Of a stretch of 64,000 bases of DNA, positions 42,247 to 50,386 are shown in pieces (positions within the stretch are counted from its first letter, which is position 1; every line of letters starts with the position of its first letter). Below the pieces are notes generated by a model that was not told where the DNA came from, did not search any database, and was given only the letters and a program-made list of their open reading frames with translations. Source of the stretch: Azophilus sp965220425 (lineage in GTDB: Bacteria > Pseudomonadota > Gammaproteobacteria > Pseudomonadales > Azotimanducaceae); the NCBI GenBank assembly GCA_965220425.1, contig OZ244830.1, positions 1,240,001 to 1,304,000 of the forward strand, written 5' to 3'. Both the position numbers and the translations under genes were made by a program.

Positions 42247-43163
42247 GGCGACTCCGCTCCCGGCATCGCCGCGGTTGCAACCCGGGCGGCCGGGGTCTCG
42301 TCCGGGCAGGGTCCGTGCTCTACCTGAATGGTGGAGTGGTCGACGCCGAATTTCTCGAGCAGCTCCGTTTTCAATCGCTGAACGACGGGCTGAATCTCCG
42401 TCTCTGCCTCGACCCGCGCATGCAGGGTCACGAGGGGCCGCTCGGCGGTGAGCGACCAGGCATGCACGTGATGCACCTCGACGACACCCTTTACCGCGGC
42501 CAGGCTGTCGCGTATGGCGCGCACGTCCAGGCTTTTCGGCACGCCCTCAAGCAGTATATGCGCGGCATCCCGCAGCACCCGCCAGGCGCCGCGGCCGAGA
42601 ATGAAGGCAATGATCAGGGCGAGGATGGGATCCACCCGGGTCCAGCCGGTGAAGTAGACCACCGCCGCCGCAACGATGGCCGCGGCGCTGCCGAGCAGGT
42701 CGCCGAGCACATGCAGCGCGGCGGCGCGCACGTTGGCAGTCGGTTCGGTGCCGTGCAGCCACCGGTAGGCGATGAGGTTGATCGCAAAGCCGATGCTGGC
42801 AACGATGAACGCCGGAATGGGGATCATGGCCTGGGGGGTGCGAATGCGCTCGTACGCCTCGTACAGAATCCACAGCACCAGAGCCGCCAGGGTCAGGCCG
42901 TTCAGGAATGCGGCGAGTACCTGGAAGCGGTGATAGCCGTAGGACAGCCGGGCATCCCCGCTGCGCCGCGACAGGTGCATGGCGCCCCAGGCGAGCCCGA
43001 GCGCCGTCGCATCCAGGAACATGTGCCCGGCATCCGCCAGCAGGGTCAGCGAGTTGGTCAGGATGCCGCCGGCGACTTCCACCAGCATGAACCCGGCAAT
43101 CAGCAGAAACGCTCGCCGGAGAACCGTCTCCTGGTGGTGATGATGCTGTTCGGGAAGCGCCAC
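42243..43163 (-). CDS. Cation diffusion facilitator (zinc/cobalt exporter)
   Basis: A 306-residue CDF transporter of six transmembrane helices and a C-terminal cytoplasmic domain. Zinc-binding residues are in LLADAGHMFLDATAL (helix 2) and ALHVLGDLLGS (helix 5), as in CzcD/YiiP relatives. The N-terminus has a short histidine run (HHHH) that may bind metal, and EVHHVHAWSL marks the cytoplasmic domain. It forms an operon with dgkA. Confidence 0.92.
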   Translation of the reverse strand: MALPEQHHHHQETVLRRAFLLIAGFMLVEVAGGILTNSLTLLADAGHMFLDATALGLAWGAMHLSRRSGDARLSYGYHRFQVLAAFLNGLTLAALVLWILYEAYERIRTPQAMIPIPAFIVASIGFAINLIAYRWLHGTEPTANVRAAALHVLGDLLGSAAAIVAAAVVYFTGWTRVDPILALIIAFILGRGAWRVLRDAAHILLEGVPKSLDVRAIRDSLAAVKGVVEVHHVHAWSLTAERPLVTLHARVEAETEIQPVVQRLKTELLEKFGVDHSTIQVEHGPCPDETPAARVATAAMPGAESP

Positions 43164-43246
43164 GCGGCTCGCCCCTTGCCAGACTGCCTTCCCGCGAATT
43201 ATAGCGCGGCTTGATTTGCTGCTTTGCCGCTTTTCGAGGGAACGCC

Positions 43247-43576
43247 ATGGAACGGATGCTGCTGGAGTTCGACGGCAAGGTCGCCGTCCTCAAGTTCAAT
43301 CACCCGGAAGTGCTGAACGCGATCGGCGCGCAGATGCTGGAGGAATTCTCGGAAGCGCTCCGGGAGGGCGCCATGGCCATGGCGCGGCGCCTGGCCGACG
43401 GTCCGCGTTCGCTCGCGATGATCCGCGGGGCATACTGGAATACCTGGCACAATGCATTCGAACAGTAACTGGATCTCGACTCGAGGCTGCAGAACGAAGC
43501 CGGTGCGACGGCGGACTTTCGGGAAGGCGTCAGCGCGTTTTTCGAGAAGCGCCCGGCCCGATTCCGCGGCCGATAG
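43247..43576 (+). pseudogene. Enoyl-CoA hydratase gene with internal deletion and stop
   Basis: The first part, MERMLLEFDGKVAVLKFNHP then EVLNAIGAQMLEEFSEAL, is a normal crotonase N-terminus. It then jumps directly to the C-terminal part, ARRLADGPRSLAMIRGAYWN, so about 120 core residues with both oxyanion-hole segments are missing. A TAA (43466-43468) interrupts the C-terminus; after it, LDLDSRLQNEAGATADFREG then VSAFFEKRPARFRGR completes a usual crotonase ending at TAG 43576. Both defects argue for a dead gene. Confidence 0.75.
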
Positions 43577-44147
43577 CGTACCTGTCCGAGGGAAGGCGCG
43601 CCCGGTTCAGCCTGGCAACGGCGGTCTGGAGGTGCCTGGGTCCGCGCAGCGTTTCCCTGAACGCGATTTGCCCGGCGCTGTCGATCACGACCAGGGTCGG
43701 GGTCTGCATTACCTGCAGCGCCACTGCCAATTCGAGGCCGACGAAGTAACGTTCGGGATCCAGCACGTTCTCCGCGGCGTAGCGCGCCTGGACGTCCACG
43801 GGTTCGTTGCCGCCGGCGTAACAGGTCAGGAGGTCGAGGTGCTCAAGCGCCGGTTCGAACACCGGGAGCAGGGCCTTGCAGATCGGGCAGTCCGGCCCGA
43901 TGAACAGAATGGCGAGGGCGCGGTCCTGCGCGAAGTCGGCGAGCGGGGCACAGGCGCCAGTGACGCTGGTGAGCGTTAACGCGGTGGGGTCAAGGGATTG
44001 CGGTTGCCGATTCCTCTGTGGGGCCACGCCGGCCGGCGCGGTACGTTCGTGCAGCACGCCGATCTGGCGAGCCAGCGACAGAACCACGGCGCCAAGCGCC
44101 AGTACTGCCGCCAACAGCCCGATGTTCGAAGCGATCAACGCGTTCAT
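43530..44147 (-). CDS. MauD-like membrane-anchored thioredoxin-fold protein
   Basis: A 205-residue protein with one N-terminal membrane helix (NIGLLAAVLALGAVVLSLA) and a periplasmic thioredoxin-like domain containing LFIGPDCPICKALLPVFEP, where CPIC is the redox motif. Similar to MauD of methylamine-dehydrogenase maturation. A paralog lies at 44636, but the two are separated by a 309-bp structured element. Its 3' end overlaps the enoyl-CoA hydratase remnant. Confidence 0.8.
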   Translation of the reverse strand: MNALIASNIGLLAAVLALGAVVLSLARQIGVLHERTAPAGVAPQRNRQPQSLDPTALTLTSVTGACAPLADFAQDRALAILFIGPDCPICKALLPVFEPALEHLDLLTCYAGGNEPVDVQARYAAENVLDPERYFVGLELAVALQVMQTPTLVVIDSAGQIAFRETLRGPRHLQTAVARLNRARLPSDRYAIGRGIGPGASRKTR

Positions 44148-44312
44148 GCCGTATTCGTTCCTGGATCTGGCGGCGTTGAGGCCAACGGCGCAGAGTTTCG
44201 GGCTGACGGAACCCACAGACCGCCCCATCTGTCCGGAAAACCTGCGCCGCGGCTCTTGAGCCAGCCGCACCGGCTGCCGCGCCGGGCGATGCCGCGGGCG
44301 GCGGTCTCGGTC

Positions 44313-44621
44313 TAGTGGTCGAACCTCCTAGAAATGAGTGGTCAGTGGCCGCCGGAACGTTCCGCGCAAGGCGCGGTCGCGCAGACGTAGGCGACCTACT
44401 TCAAGCGGTCGCAACGCCGTGCGGGGCGTTCCGGCGGCCACCCGCAGGGCGCGCCCACAAGCGCCCATCTGTCCGTGTGCGAGGGGTACCCCCTCGCGCT
44501 CCCGGGCTGAGGGCTCCGTTGTCGGCTCTTGACGTATGCCGGATACGTCCGCAAGCCGACGCCGCGCATCTGGACGCTTGTGGACGCGCTGACCACTCAT
44601 TTCTAGGTGGTTCGACCACTA
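44313..44621. mobile_element. Multi-hairpin inverted-repeat element (309 bp)
   Basis: Terminal inverted repeats of 33 bases match at 32 positions (44313-44345 against 44589-44621; inner ends GAGTGGTCAG and CTGACCACTC). Between them are two large arms. Arm 1: 15-bp perfect stem (GTGGCCGCCGGAACG at 44345 with its complement at 44427-44441) holding hairpins CCGCGC-AAG-GCGCGG and GTAGG-CGA-CCTAC. Arm 2: a 19-bp stem with two mismatches (44449-44467 with 44571-44589) holding GCGAGGGGTACCCCCTCGC and a hairpin at 44521-44560 with GTCGGCT and AAGCCGAC at its base. No coding capacity. Confidence 0.8.
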
Positions 44622-44635
44622 ATTGTCCAGGTATC

Positions 44636-45283
44636 TCATCGGTTGAGCCCTCCGGATTGCGCGTTGTAGAAGGCATCGGGATCCTTCTGCTGCATGTATT
44701 CCTGAACGGAGCCGAGTTTGCGCTCCTTGGCCTCGAACAGGCTCTCGAGGTGTTCACGGGAGTTGACGAGGCCGAGGGCGGCGATGCGGCCGCCCTCGTC
44801 AATCAGCACCGCGTAGGGGAGTTTGCCGACCCCGTAGGTCTCGCCCAGCGTGCGCGAAAGCACGTAAGGGAACGAGGCGAGCCCATGTTCGTCGACATAG
44901 GCTTGATGTTCGGCGGCTTTGCCGCCGTCGCTCGCGAGCACGATATCGACCCGGTTCTCCGATTTCGCCACGGAACGCAGAACCGGCAGCAGCGTCCGGC
45001 TGATCGGGCAGTCGGGCGCCAGGAAGAACATCAGGGTGCTCTTCGACTCCGCTGCATCGGCGGGCGTGCCGCCCAGGGTCAGCGGGTTGCCGCCGAGGTC
45101 CCGCACCTCGACTTCGGGCGCCGCATCCCCGGCTTTCAGGATCCGGTTCACCGTCAGCGCGCCGGCGGGGGCGATGCGGTCGTACAGCGACGCCACCTGC
45201 CGGGTCAACGCATAGACGAGCAGCCCGAGCGCCAGCACCGCGAGCCAGAGAATCACGTTGGAGGCGACCAGCAGACTATCCAT
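44636..45283 (-). CDS. mauD: MauD-like thioredoxin-fold protein
   Basis: A 215-residue membrane-anchored protein: N-terminal helix (ASNVILWLAVLALGLLVYAL), then a thioredoxin-like domain with FFLAPDCPISRTLLPVLRSV. The motif is CPIS rather than CPxC, so only one cysteine of the redox pair is present. KLPYAVLIDEGGRIAALGLV is typical of MauD. It follows MauE on the same strand. MauD and MauE help mature disulfide-rich dehydrogenase subunits; none is encoded in this window. Confidence 0.85.
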   Translation of the reverse strand: MDSLLVASNVILWLAVLALGLLVYALTRQVASLYDRIAPAGALTVNRILKAGDAAPEVEVRDLGGNPLTLGGTPADAAESKSTLMFFLAPDCPISRTLLPVLRSVAKSENRVDIVLASDGGKAAEHQAYVDEHGLASFPYVLSRTLGETYGVGKLPYAVLIDEGGRIAALGLVNSREHLESLFEAKERKLGSVQEYMQQKDPDAFYNAQSGGLNR

Positions 45284-45358
45284 CGCCGCTCCCGGTCAAC
45301 GGGGCGATGCCCGGGTTCGCCGGGCGGGCGCCCGGCAGGCGCGTATTCCACGCATCGG

Positions 45359-45904
45359 TCATCCTTCCTGCCAGACCGGCGGTTCCGGCCACGCCTTCGG
45401 ACGATTGGCCAGCAACTGATTGGCGATGGCGTAGGCGCACCACAGAAAAACGGTCGGCGCCGCCGCCAGCAGGTAAAGGCCGGGTGTGGCCTGGGTGGCC
45501 GCGGCCGTTCCGGCCGCCCAGGCAAGAACGAGCAGAAATCCGTTGCGGGCGATCAGCCATCCGGACAGGGGCGTTGGCTCGCCGCCGCATCCGCAGTCGA
45601 TGGCGATTCGGCCGCGCGCCAGATTGACGGCGATGGCTCCGGTGTAGACGCACAGCAACAGCGCGGCCATGAACGCGGCCGCCGCCCGGGAAACCAGGCC
45701 CGCCGGCGCCAGGAGCGCAAGTCCCGCGGCGGCCTCCGCGGCGATGACCGCCGATGCGGCGGCGGGTACGAGGGATTCCGGCAGCAGGCGGTATTGACCG
45801 AGTATGCCCCGGAAAGCCAGGTAATTGCGCAGCTTGTGCGTTGCAGCGAACAGCAAGATGCCGGCAAGGGTCCAGGCCGACGCCATGGCGAGCGCTTCGG
45901 ACAC
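45359..45904 (-). CDS. mauE: MauE/DoxX-like membrane protein
   Basis: A 181-residue protein with four or five transmembrane helices (AWTLAGILLFAATHKLRNYL, AVIAAEAAAGLALLAPAGLV, FMAALLLCVYTGAIAVNLAR). The paired cysteines in IAIDCGCGGEPTPLS are a MauE hallmark and probably exchange electrons with MauD. It starts with GTG, which overlaps the stop of a 41-codon gene by one base (TAGTG). Confidence 0.85.
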   Translation of the reverse strand: MSEALAMASAWTLAGILLFAATHKLRNYLAFRGILGQYRLLPESLVPAAASAVIAAEAAAGLALLAPAGLVSRAAAAFMAALLLCVYTGAIAVNLARGRIAIDCGCGGEPTPLSGWLIARNGFLLVLAWAAGTAAATQATPGLYLLAAAPTVFLWCAYAIANQLLANRPKAWPEPPVWQEG

Positions 45905-46029
45905 TAGCGCACGCCTCGATTGGCCAATGCGGTCTGCGTCTGCACGGCCAGGGTCTCGATGAATTCGCCGGTCTGGGCGTCAGAGGTCTCCAGCGCCAGG
46001 TTACGCCAACCGGTCGAGAGTGGTGTCAT
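45904..46029 (-). CDS. Small 41-residue protein coupled to mauE
   Basis: An ATG at 46029 follows AGGAGG at good spacing and opens a 41-codon frame (MTPLSTGWRNLALETSDAQT ... ALANRGVR) whose TAG overlaps the GTG of mauE. The product has no signal peptide or membrane helix and matches no family I know. It may be a real small subunit, or a leader whose translation drives mauE. Confidence 0.5.
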   Translation of the reverse strand: MTPLSTGWRNLALETSDAQTGEFIETLAVQTQTALANRGVR

Positions 46030-46127
46030 GTTCCGGACCTCCTGAACGCGCTTGTTGCAGTCACCCGAACGCGCGAATTGTGGCGTCCCGGGAGTCTTTT
46101 CGCCAGTGCGCGCCGGTGGTGGGTGGT

Positions 46128-47351
46128 TCAGGAGCCGGCGCGCCGTGCGGAACCGCGCCGGACAAGCGGCTGCTCCGCCTCGGCGATGTCCCGGGTCCAG
46201 TGGGAGACGCAGGGAATTCGGCGGCGGTTGCAGCGCGAGGCGTAGCGCCGGGCGATGTCGGTGACTTCGGTCAGCAGTCCCTGGCGCAGGGTGGTCGGCT
46301 TGAGCCCCAGGTTCAGGAGCCCGGTGTTGGCCGCTTCCAGATCGTTGGCGTCTGCCTCCTTGCGCGGGTTGGGTACGTGCTCGATCGTAGCACCCGTCAG
46401 CTCCGAGACCAGCTTCGCCAGGTCGATCAGGCGGTGCACCTCGGTGAGCTGGTTCAGGATCTTCACCCGCTCGCCCCGGGCCGGCGGGTTCTCGATGGCG
46501 AGTTCGATGCAGCGCACGGTGTCCTGGATGTGGATGAAGGCCCGGGTCTGGCCGCCGCTGCCGTGGACGGTGAGCGGGTAGTCGATGGCGGCCTGCATCA
46601 GGAACCGGTTCAGTACCGTGCCGTAGTCGCCGTCGTAGTCGAAGCGGTTGATCAGGCGTTCGTCGAGGCGCGTTTCCCGGGTCTGGGTACCCCAGACGAT
46701 GCCTTGGTGCAGATCGGTGATGCGCACCTCGTCGTTCTTGTTGTAGAAGGCGAAGAAGAGCTGATCCTGGGTCTTGGTCATGTGGTAGACGCTGCCCGGA
46801 TTCGCGGGATAGAGGATTTCCTGCTCCACTTCGCCGCCGTCGCCGGCCGTCATCTTCACGGTCAGGTAGCCTTCCGGCAACTTCACGCCGGTGGAGGAGT
46901 AGCCGTATACGCCCATGGTGCCCAGGTGCACCAGGTGGATGTCCAGACCGGACTCGACGATGGCGGCGAGTACGTTGTTGGTGGCGTTCAGGTTGTTGTT
47001 GACGGTGTAGCGCTTGTGCCAGGACGACTTCATGGAATAAGGGGCCGCCCGCTGCTCGGCGAAGTGGACAATGCCCTGGGGTTTTGTTTTGCGCAGCAGG
47101 TTCAGCAGCCGGTCGTAGTCGGTGGCAACATCGAGCCGTTCGTAGGCGATGGTTTTTCCGGCGATCTTCCGCCAGGCCTGCAGGCGGGCCGTGATGGTGC
47201 GGATGGGCGTCAGGCTCTGCACCTGCAACTCGTTGTCGATGTTGCGCCGCGAGAGGTTGTCGACGATGGTGACCTCATGGCCCTGCATGGACAGGTGCAG
47301 CGCCGTCGGCCAGCCGCAGAAACCGTCGCCCCCCAGTACGAACACCCTCAC
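46128..47351 (-). CDS. sqdB: UDP-sulfoquinovose synthase (SqdB/SQD1)
   Basis: A 407-residue NAD-dependent short-chain dehydrogenase-type enzyme that makes UDP-sulfoquinovose from UDP-glucose and sulfite. Landmarks: the nucleotide-binding FVLGGDGFCGWPTALHLS, VDNLSRRNIDNELQ and SLTPI, then IVHFAEQRAAPYSM, HLVHLGTMGVYGYSS and the active-site-type YHMTKTQDQLF. These are specific to SQD1/SqdB. It shares a four-base overlap with the glycosyltransferase upstream, giving a sulfolipid operon. Confidence 0.9.
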   Translation of the reverse strand: MRVFVLGGDGFCGWPTALHLSMQGHEVTIVDNLSRRNIDNELQVQSLTPIRTITARLQAWRKIAGKTIAYERLDVATDYDRLLNLLRKTKPQGIVHFAEQRAAPYSMKSSWHKRYTVNNNLNATNNVLAAIVESGLDIHLVHLGTMGVYGYSSTGVKLPEGYLTVKMTAGDGGEVEQEILYPANPGSVYHMTKTQDQLFFAFYNKNDEVRITDLHQGIVWGTQTRETRLDERLINRFDYDGDYGTVLNRFLMQAAIDYPLTVHGSGGQTRAFIHIQDTVRCIELAIENPPARGERVKILNQLTEVHRLIDLAKLVSELTGATIEHVPNPRKEADANDLEAANTGLLNLGLKPTTLRQGLLTEVTDIARRYASRCNRRRIPCVSHWTRDIAEAEQPLVRRGSARRAGS

Positions 47352-48388
47352 GCCGTTCCTCCTTCGCGGACCGCGGCGGCGGGCTGTTTCAGGGCGAGCA
47401 GCGCCAGGTTGCCGAAGAACTGGCGGGCGGAGACATCCCAGGTGTAACGGAGCGCGTGGGCGCGGCAGGTCTCGGGATCGATGTCGAGAGCCGCCTCGAT
47501 GGCGGCGGCGAGATCGTTACTCAGTACGCCCGCGCCGCTGCCGCCGATGATGTCGTTGGGGCCGGGAACGGGGAATGCCGCCACCGGCACGCCGCAGGCG
47601 GCCGCTTCGAGCATGACGAGTCCCAGGGTATCCGTCTTCGAGGGGAAGACGAGTACGTCCGCGGCGCAGTAGTGGGCGACCAGTTCGTCGCCGTAGCGGG
47701 GACCCAGAAAGACGGCGTCGGGGTACTTCGCCTGCAGTGCGGCGCGTTGCGGGCCGTCGCCGACCAGCACCTTGGCGCCCGGGAGACTCAGGCCCAGGAA
47801 GGCATCGAGGTCCTTTTCCACGGCCAGGCGGCCGACGTACATGAGGATGGGCCCGGGTAGTTTGAGGTCGGCGGGGGGGACCGGGCGGAACAGTTCGGTG
47901 TCCACACCCCGCACCCACTGTGCGAGCGAGCGGAAGCCTTGGCGGGCGAGGACGGAGCGCAAGGTTTCCGTCGAGTACATCGTACGGGTTGCGGCGTTGT
48001 GGAACAGGCGCAGGAGCGCGAACGACCAGCTCTCGGGTATGCCGCCGCGGAGCTTCAGGTAAAGCGGGAACATGGTGTGGAACGAGGTGGTGAACGGGAT
48101 GCCGCGGCGCTTGAGCCAGTGTCGCGCGCACCAACCGAGGGGCCCTTCGGTGGCGATGTGAACGGCGTCGGGGGCGAAGCGCGCGATCATGCGTCCGACC
48201 CGGCCCGGGGTCGTCAGCGCGAGCCGAATCTCGGGATAGGTGGGGCAGGGCACGCTCCTGAAAGGCGCCGGCCCAATGACCTCGACTTCGTGACCCATGC
48301 CGGTGAGCTGGTCCCGGGTTGTCGACAGCGCCCGAACCACGCCGTTCAGTTGCGGGTACCAGGCATCGCTGACGATCAGTATTCGCAA
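47348..48388 (-). CDS. GT4 glycosyltransferase, probably sulfolipid synthase (SqdX/SQD2-like)
   Basis: A 346-residue GT-B glycosyltransferase. The N-terminus, ILIVSDAWYPQLNGVVRALS, and FTTSFHTMFPLYLK match the SQD2/MgtA group; the nucleotide-sugar region has MYVGRLAVEKDLDAFLGL and FPSKTDTLGLVMLEAAACGV. With sqdB downstream in the same operon, transfer of sulfoquinovose to diacylglycerol is the most likely role; related mannosyltransferases cannot be excluded by sequence alone. Confidence 0.85.
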   Translation of the reverse strand: MRILIVSDAWYPQLNGVVRALSTTRDQLTGMGHEVEVIGPAPFRSVPCPTYPEIRLALTTPGRVGRMIARFAPDAVHIATEGPLGWCARHWLKRRGIPFTTSFHTMFPLYLKLRGGIPESWSFALLRLFHNAATRTMYSTETLRSVLARQGFRSLAQWVRGVDTELFRPVPPADLKLPGPILMYVGRLAVEKDLDAFLGLSLPGAKVLVGDGPQRAALQAKYPDAVFLGPRYGDELVAHYCAADVLVFPSKTDTLGLVMLEAAACGVPVAAFPVPGPNDIIGGSGAGVLSNDLAAAIEAALDIDPETCRAHALRYTWDVSARQFFGNLALLALKQPAAAVREGGTA

Positions 48389-48538
48389 ATCAGCGCCCTT
48401 CCACCGTACCGTTGTCCTGGTGACGTTACATTAAGGAAGCCGGGGCGGAATGTCATCCTCGCCGTTCCTGGCGATTGCGCCGGTTTGGGGGTGAAATAGA
48501 CGCATGTACCGAATTCGTCGACCCGGACGCCGGAGCGG

Positions 48539-49294
48539 ATGAAACTGGTTTTCAGCCGCAAGGGATTCGACAGCGCCACGGGGGGCTTTCCGTCGCCTAT
48601 CGTCGATGGCGTACCGGTGAGCCTGCCGATTCCGGCACGGGAGCGGTCCCACACCACCTATGGCGATCTGGGGCTTGGCGGGCTCGTGGAGCAGGTGACC
48701 GGGGGCCGGCTGGCCGCCGCGAGCTTGTGCCACTGCGATCCGATGTTCGAGAACGGCCGGTGCGCATTCGGGCAGATCGGGGCGGCGCAGAGCCATCTGG
48801 CGAACAGCGGCGTGTCGGCGGGCGATGTGTTTCTTTTCTTCGGGCTTTTCTCGCACCTCGACGGAAGCGAGCGCCATCATCGGATATTCGGCTATCTGCG
48901 GGTGCAGGAACGGCTTTGTCTCGGGGCCGATCCGGGTGCGGCTCGCCAGCCGGGCGGGTTCGGGATACGTCATCCGCACACGATCGGACGTTGGCCGCGG
49001 AACAACTGTCTCTATGTGGGCCGGGGTTCAAGTGCGATGAATGCGAGCGATGGGCTGCGCCTCAGTTGGCCGGGCGGCCCCGTCAGCCGTTGGCGGGTGC
49101 CGGCGTGGTTGCGGCGAACCGGGTTGACCTACCACGGGCGCGCGGACCGCTGGGAAGGCGAGGATGCGCTGCGTACCGTGGGGCGGGGCCAGGAGTTCGT
49201 AACCGACATAAGCCGGCATGGCGAGGCTCGGACATGGGTGGAGGATGTGATTGACGCAGTTGATCGGAAATATCCTCCGCTGCCGCTACAATAG
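48539..49294 (+). CDS. Nmad3-like putative nucleotide-modification-associated protein
   Basis: A 251-residue protein beginning KLVFSRKGFDSATGGFPSPI then VSLPIPARE and TTYGDLGL, which I recognise as the Nmad3 (nucleotide modification associated domain 3) pattern. Further blocks: FGQIGAAQSHLANSGVSAGD, FFGLFSH and GYLRVQERL. The family is found near DNA or RNA base-modification genes and its biochemistry is unknown. No modification or restriction gene is adjacent here. Divergent from the sulfolipid operon. Confidence 0.65.
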   Translation: MKLVFSRKGFDSATGGFPSPIVDGVPVSLPIPARERSHTTYGDLGLGGLVEQVTGGRLAAASLCHCDPMFENGRCAFGQIGAAQSHLANSGVSAGDVFLFFGLFSHLDGSERHHRIFGYLRVQERLCLGADPGAARQPGGFGIRHPHTIGRWPRNNCLYVGRGSSAMNASDGLRLSWPGGPVSRWRVPAWLRRTGLTYHGRADRWEGEDALRTVGRGQEFVTDISRHGEARTWVEDVIDAVDRKYPPLPLQ

Positions 49295-49366
49295 CTCGCC
49301 GACGGTACCGGGTGGGGCTGGTTCCACCCGTCCGATCCCTTGACTCCCGGCAACTTCAGGGCTCCT

Positions 49367-50371
49367 ATGACTTCTTTTTGTGCTTTCCTGGTCGAGAAGA
49401 CCGAAACTGACGGTCGTCCCCGGTTTCCGCGCAGCATCGTGGAACGCGACACCGCCAGCCTGCCCGAGGGCGAACTGCTGATCGATGTGGCGTATTCGTC
49501 GCTCAATTACAAGGATGCGCTGTCGGCTACCGGCAATCCCGGGGTCACCCGGAATTTCCCCCACACGCCGGGCATCGATGCCGCGGGTACGGTGGCGGAA
49601 TCCTCGTCCGACGGGTTTTCGCCGGGCGACGAGGCGATCGTCATCGGCTTCGACCTGGGGATGAATACATCGGGCGGCTTCGGGCAGAAAATCCGCGTGC
49701 CGGGCGCGTGGGCGGTGCCGATGCCGGACGGTCTCGATGTCCGGTCCAGCATGATCCTGGGCACAGCGGGTTTCACGGCGGCGCTTTGCGTGCACAAGCT
49801 GGAACTGGCGGGCATGAACCCCGGCAGCGGCCCGGTGCTGGTTACCGGCGCGACCGGCGGCGTCGGGTCGGTGGCCGTCAAGCTGCTCGCACACCTCGGC
49901 TATGAAGTGCATGCGGTAACGGGAAAGGCGGCGCAGCATGGCTTCCTGCGCGGCCTTGGGGCGGTGGAAGTACTGGGTCGCGACGATGCGCTCGCAGGGG
50001 CGGGCCGGCCGCTGCTGCGGGAGACCTGGGGCGGCGTGGTCGATACCGTCGGCGGGCAGATGCTGGTCAACGGGCTCAAGTCGCTGCGCTACGGTGCGAG
50101 CCTGGCGGCCTGTGGGCTGGTGGCATCGCCGGAAATTCCGGCAACCGTGCTGCCGTTCATCCTGCGTCACGTGAATCTGCTGGGTATCGACTCCGTGCAA
50201 TTGCCGCTGCCGCACAAGGCGGAAATCTGGAACAAGCTGGCCGGCCCGTGGCAACTGGACGGCCTGGAGGGCCTGGTGGCGCCGCTGACGCTGGCTACGC
50301 TCTCGGCAGCTATCGACCGTATCCTCGCGGGCGAGATGGTCGGCCGCGGGCTGGTGGATCTGAACGGGTAG
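49367..50371 (+). CDS. acuI: Acryloyl-CoA reductase/YhdH-family quinone oxidoreductase
   Basis: A 334-residue zinc-free medium-chain dehydrogenase of the YhdH/AcuI family. Landmarks: YSSLNYKDALSATGNPGVTR, FPHTPGIDAAGTV, and the NADPH-binding VTGATGGVGSVAVKLLAHLG. AcuI reduces acryloyl-CoA to propionyl-CoA with NADPH, important in dimethylsulfoniopropionate breakdown; no other genes of that pathway are in the window. The ATG at 49367 gives the family N-terminus. Confidence 0.87.
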   Translation: MTSFCAFLVEKTETDGRPRFPRSIVERDTASLPEGELLIDVAYSSLNYKDALSATGNPGVTRNFPHTPGIDAAGTVAESSSDGFSPGDEAIVIGFDLGMNTSGGFGQKIRVPGAWAVPMPDGLDVRSSMILGTAGFTAALCVHKLELAGMNPGSGPVLVTGATGGVGSVAVKLLAHLGYEVHAVTGKAAQHGFLRGLGAVEVLGRDDALAGAGRPLLRETWGGVVDTVGGQMLVNGLKSLRYGASLAACGLVASPEIPATVLPFILRHVNLLGIDSVQLPLPHKAEIWNKLAGPWQLDGLEGLVAPLTLATLSAAIDRILAGEMVGRGLVDLNG

Positions 50372-50386
50372 CCCGCATCGCTCGCC

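Noticed and set aside
44388..44560. tRNA or attC site
   Set aside because: The arms do not match tRNA stem lengths or a CCA-type acceptor end. The inner hairpins lie inside 33-bp terminal repeats, which attC sites do not have, and no integrase is near.
43530..45904. Methylamine dehydrogenase operon
   Set aside because: Only MauD- and MauE-like accessory proteins are present; no large or tryptophylquinone small subunit is seen in the window.
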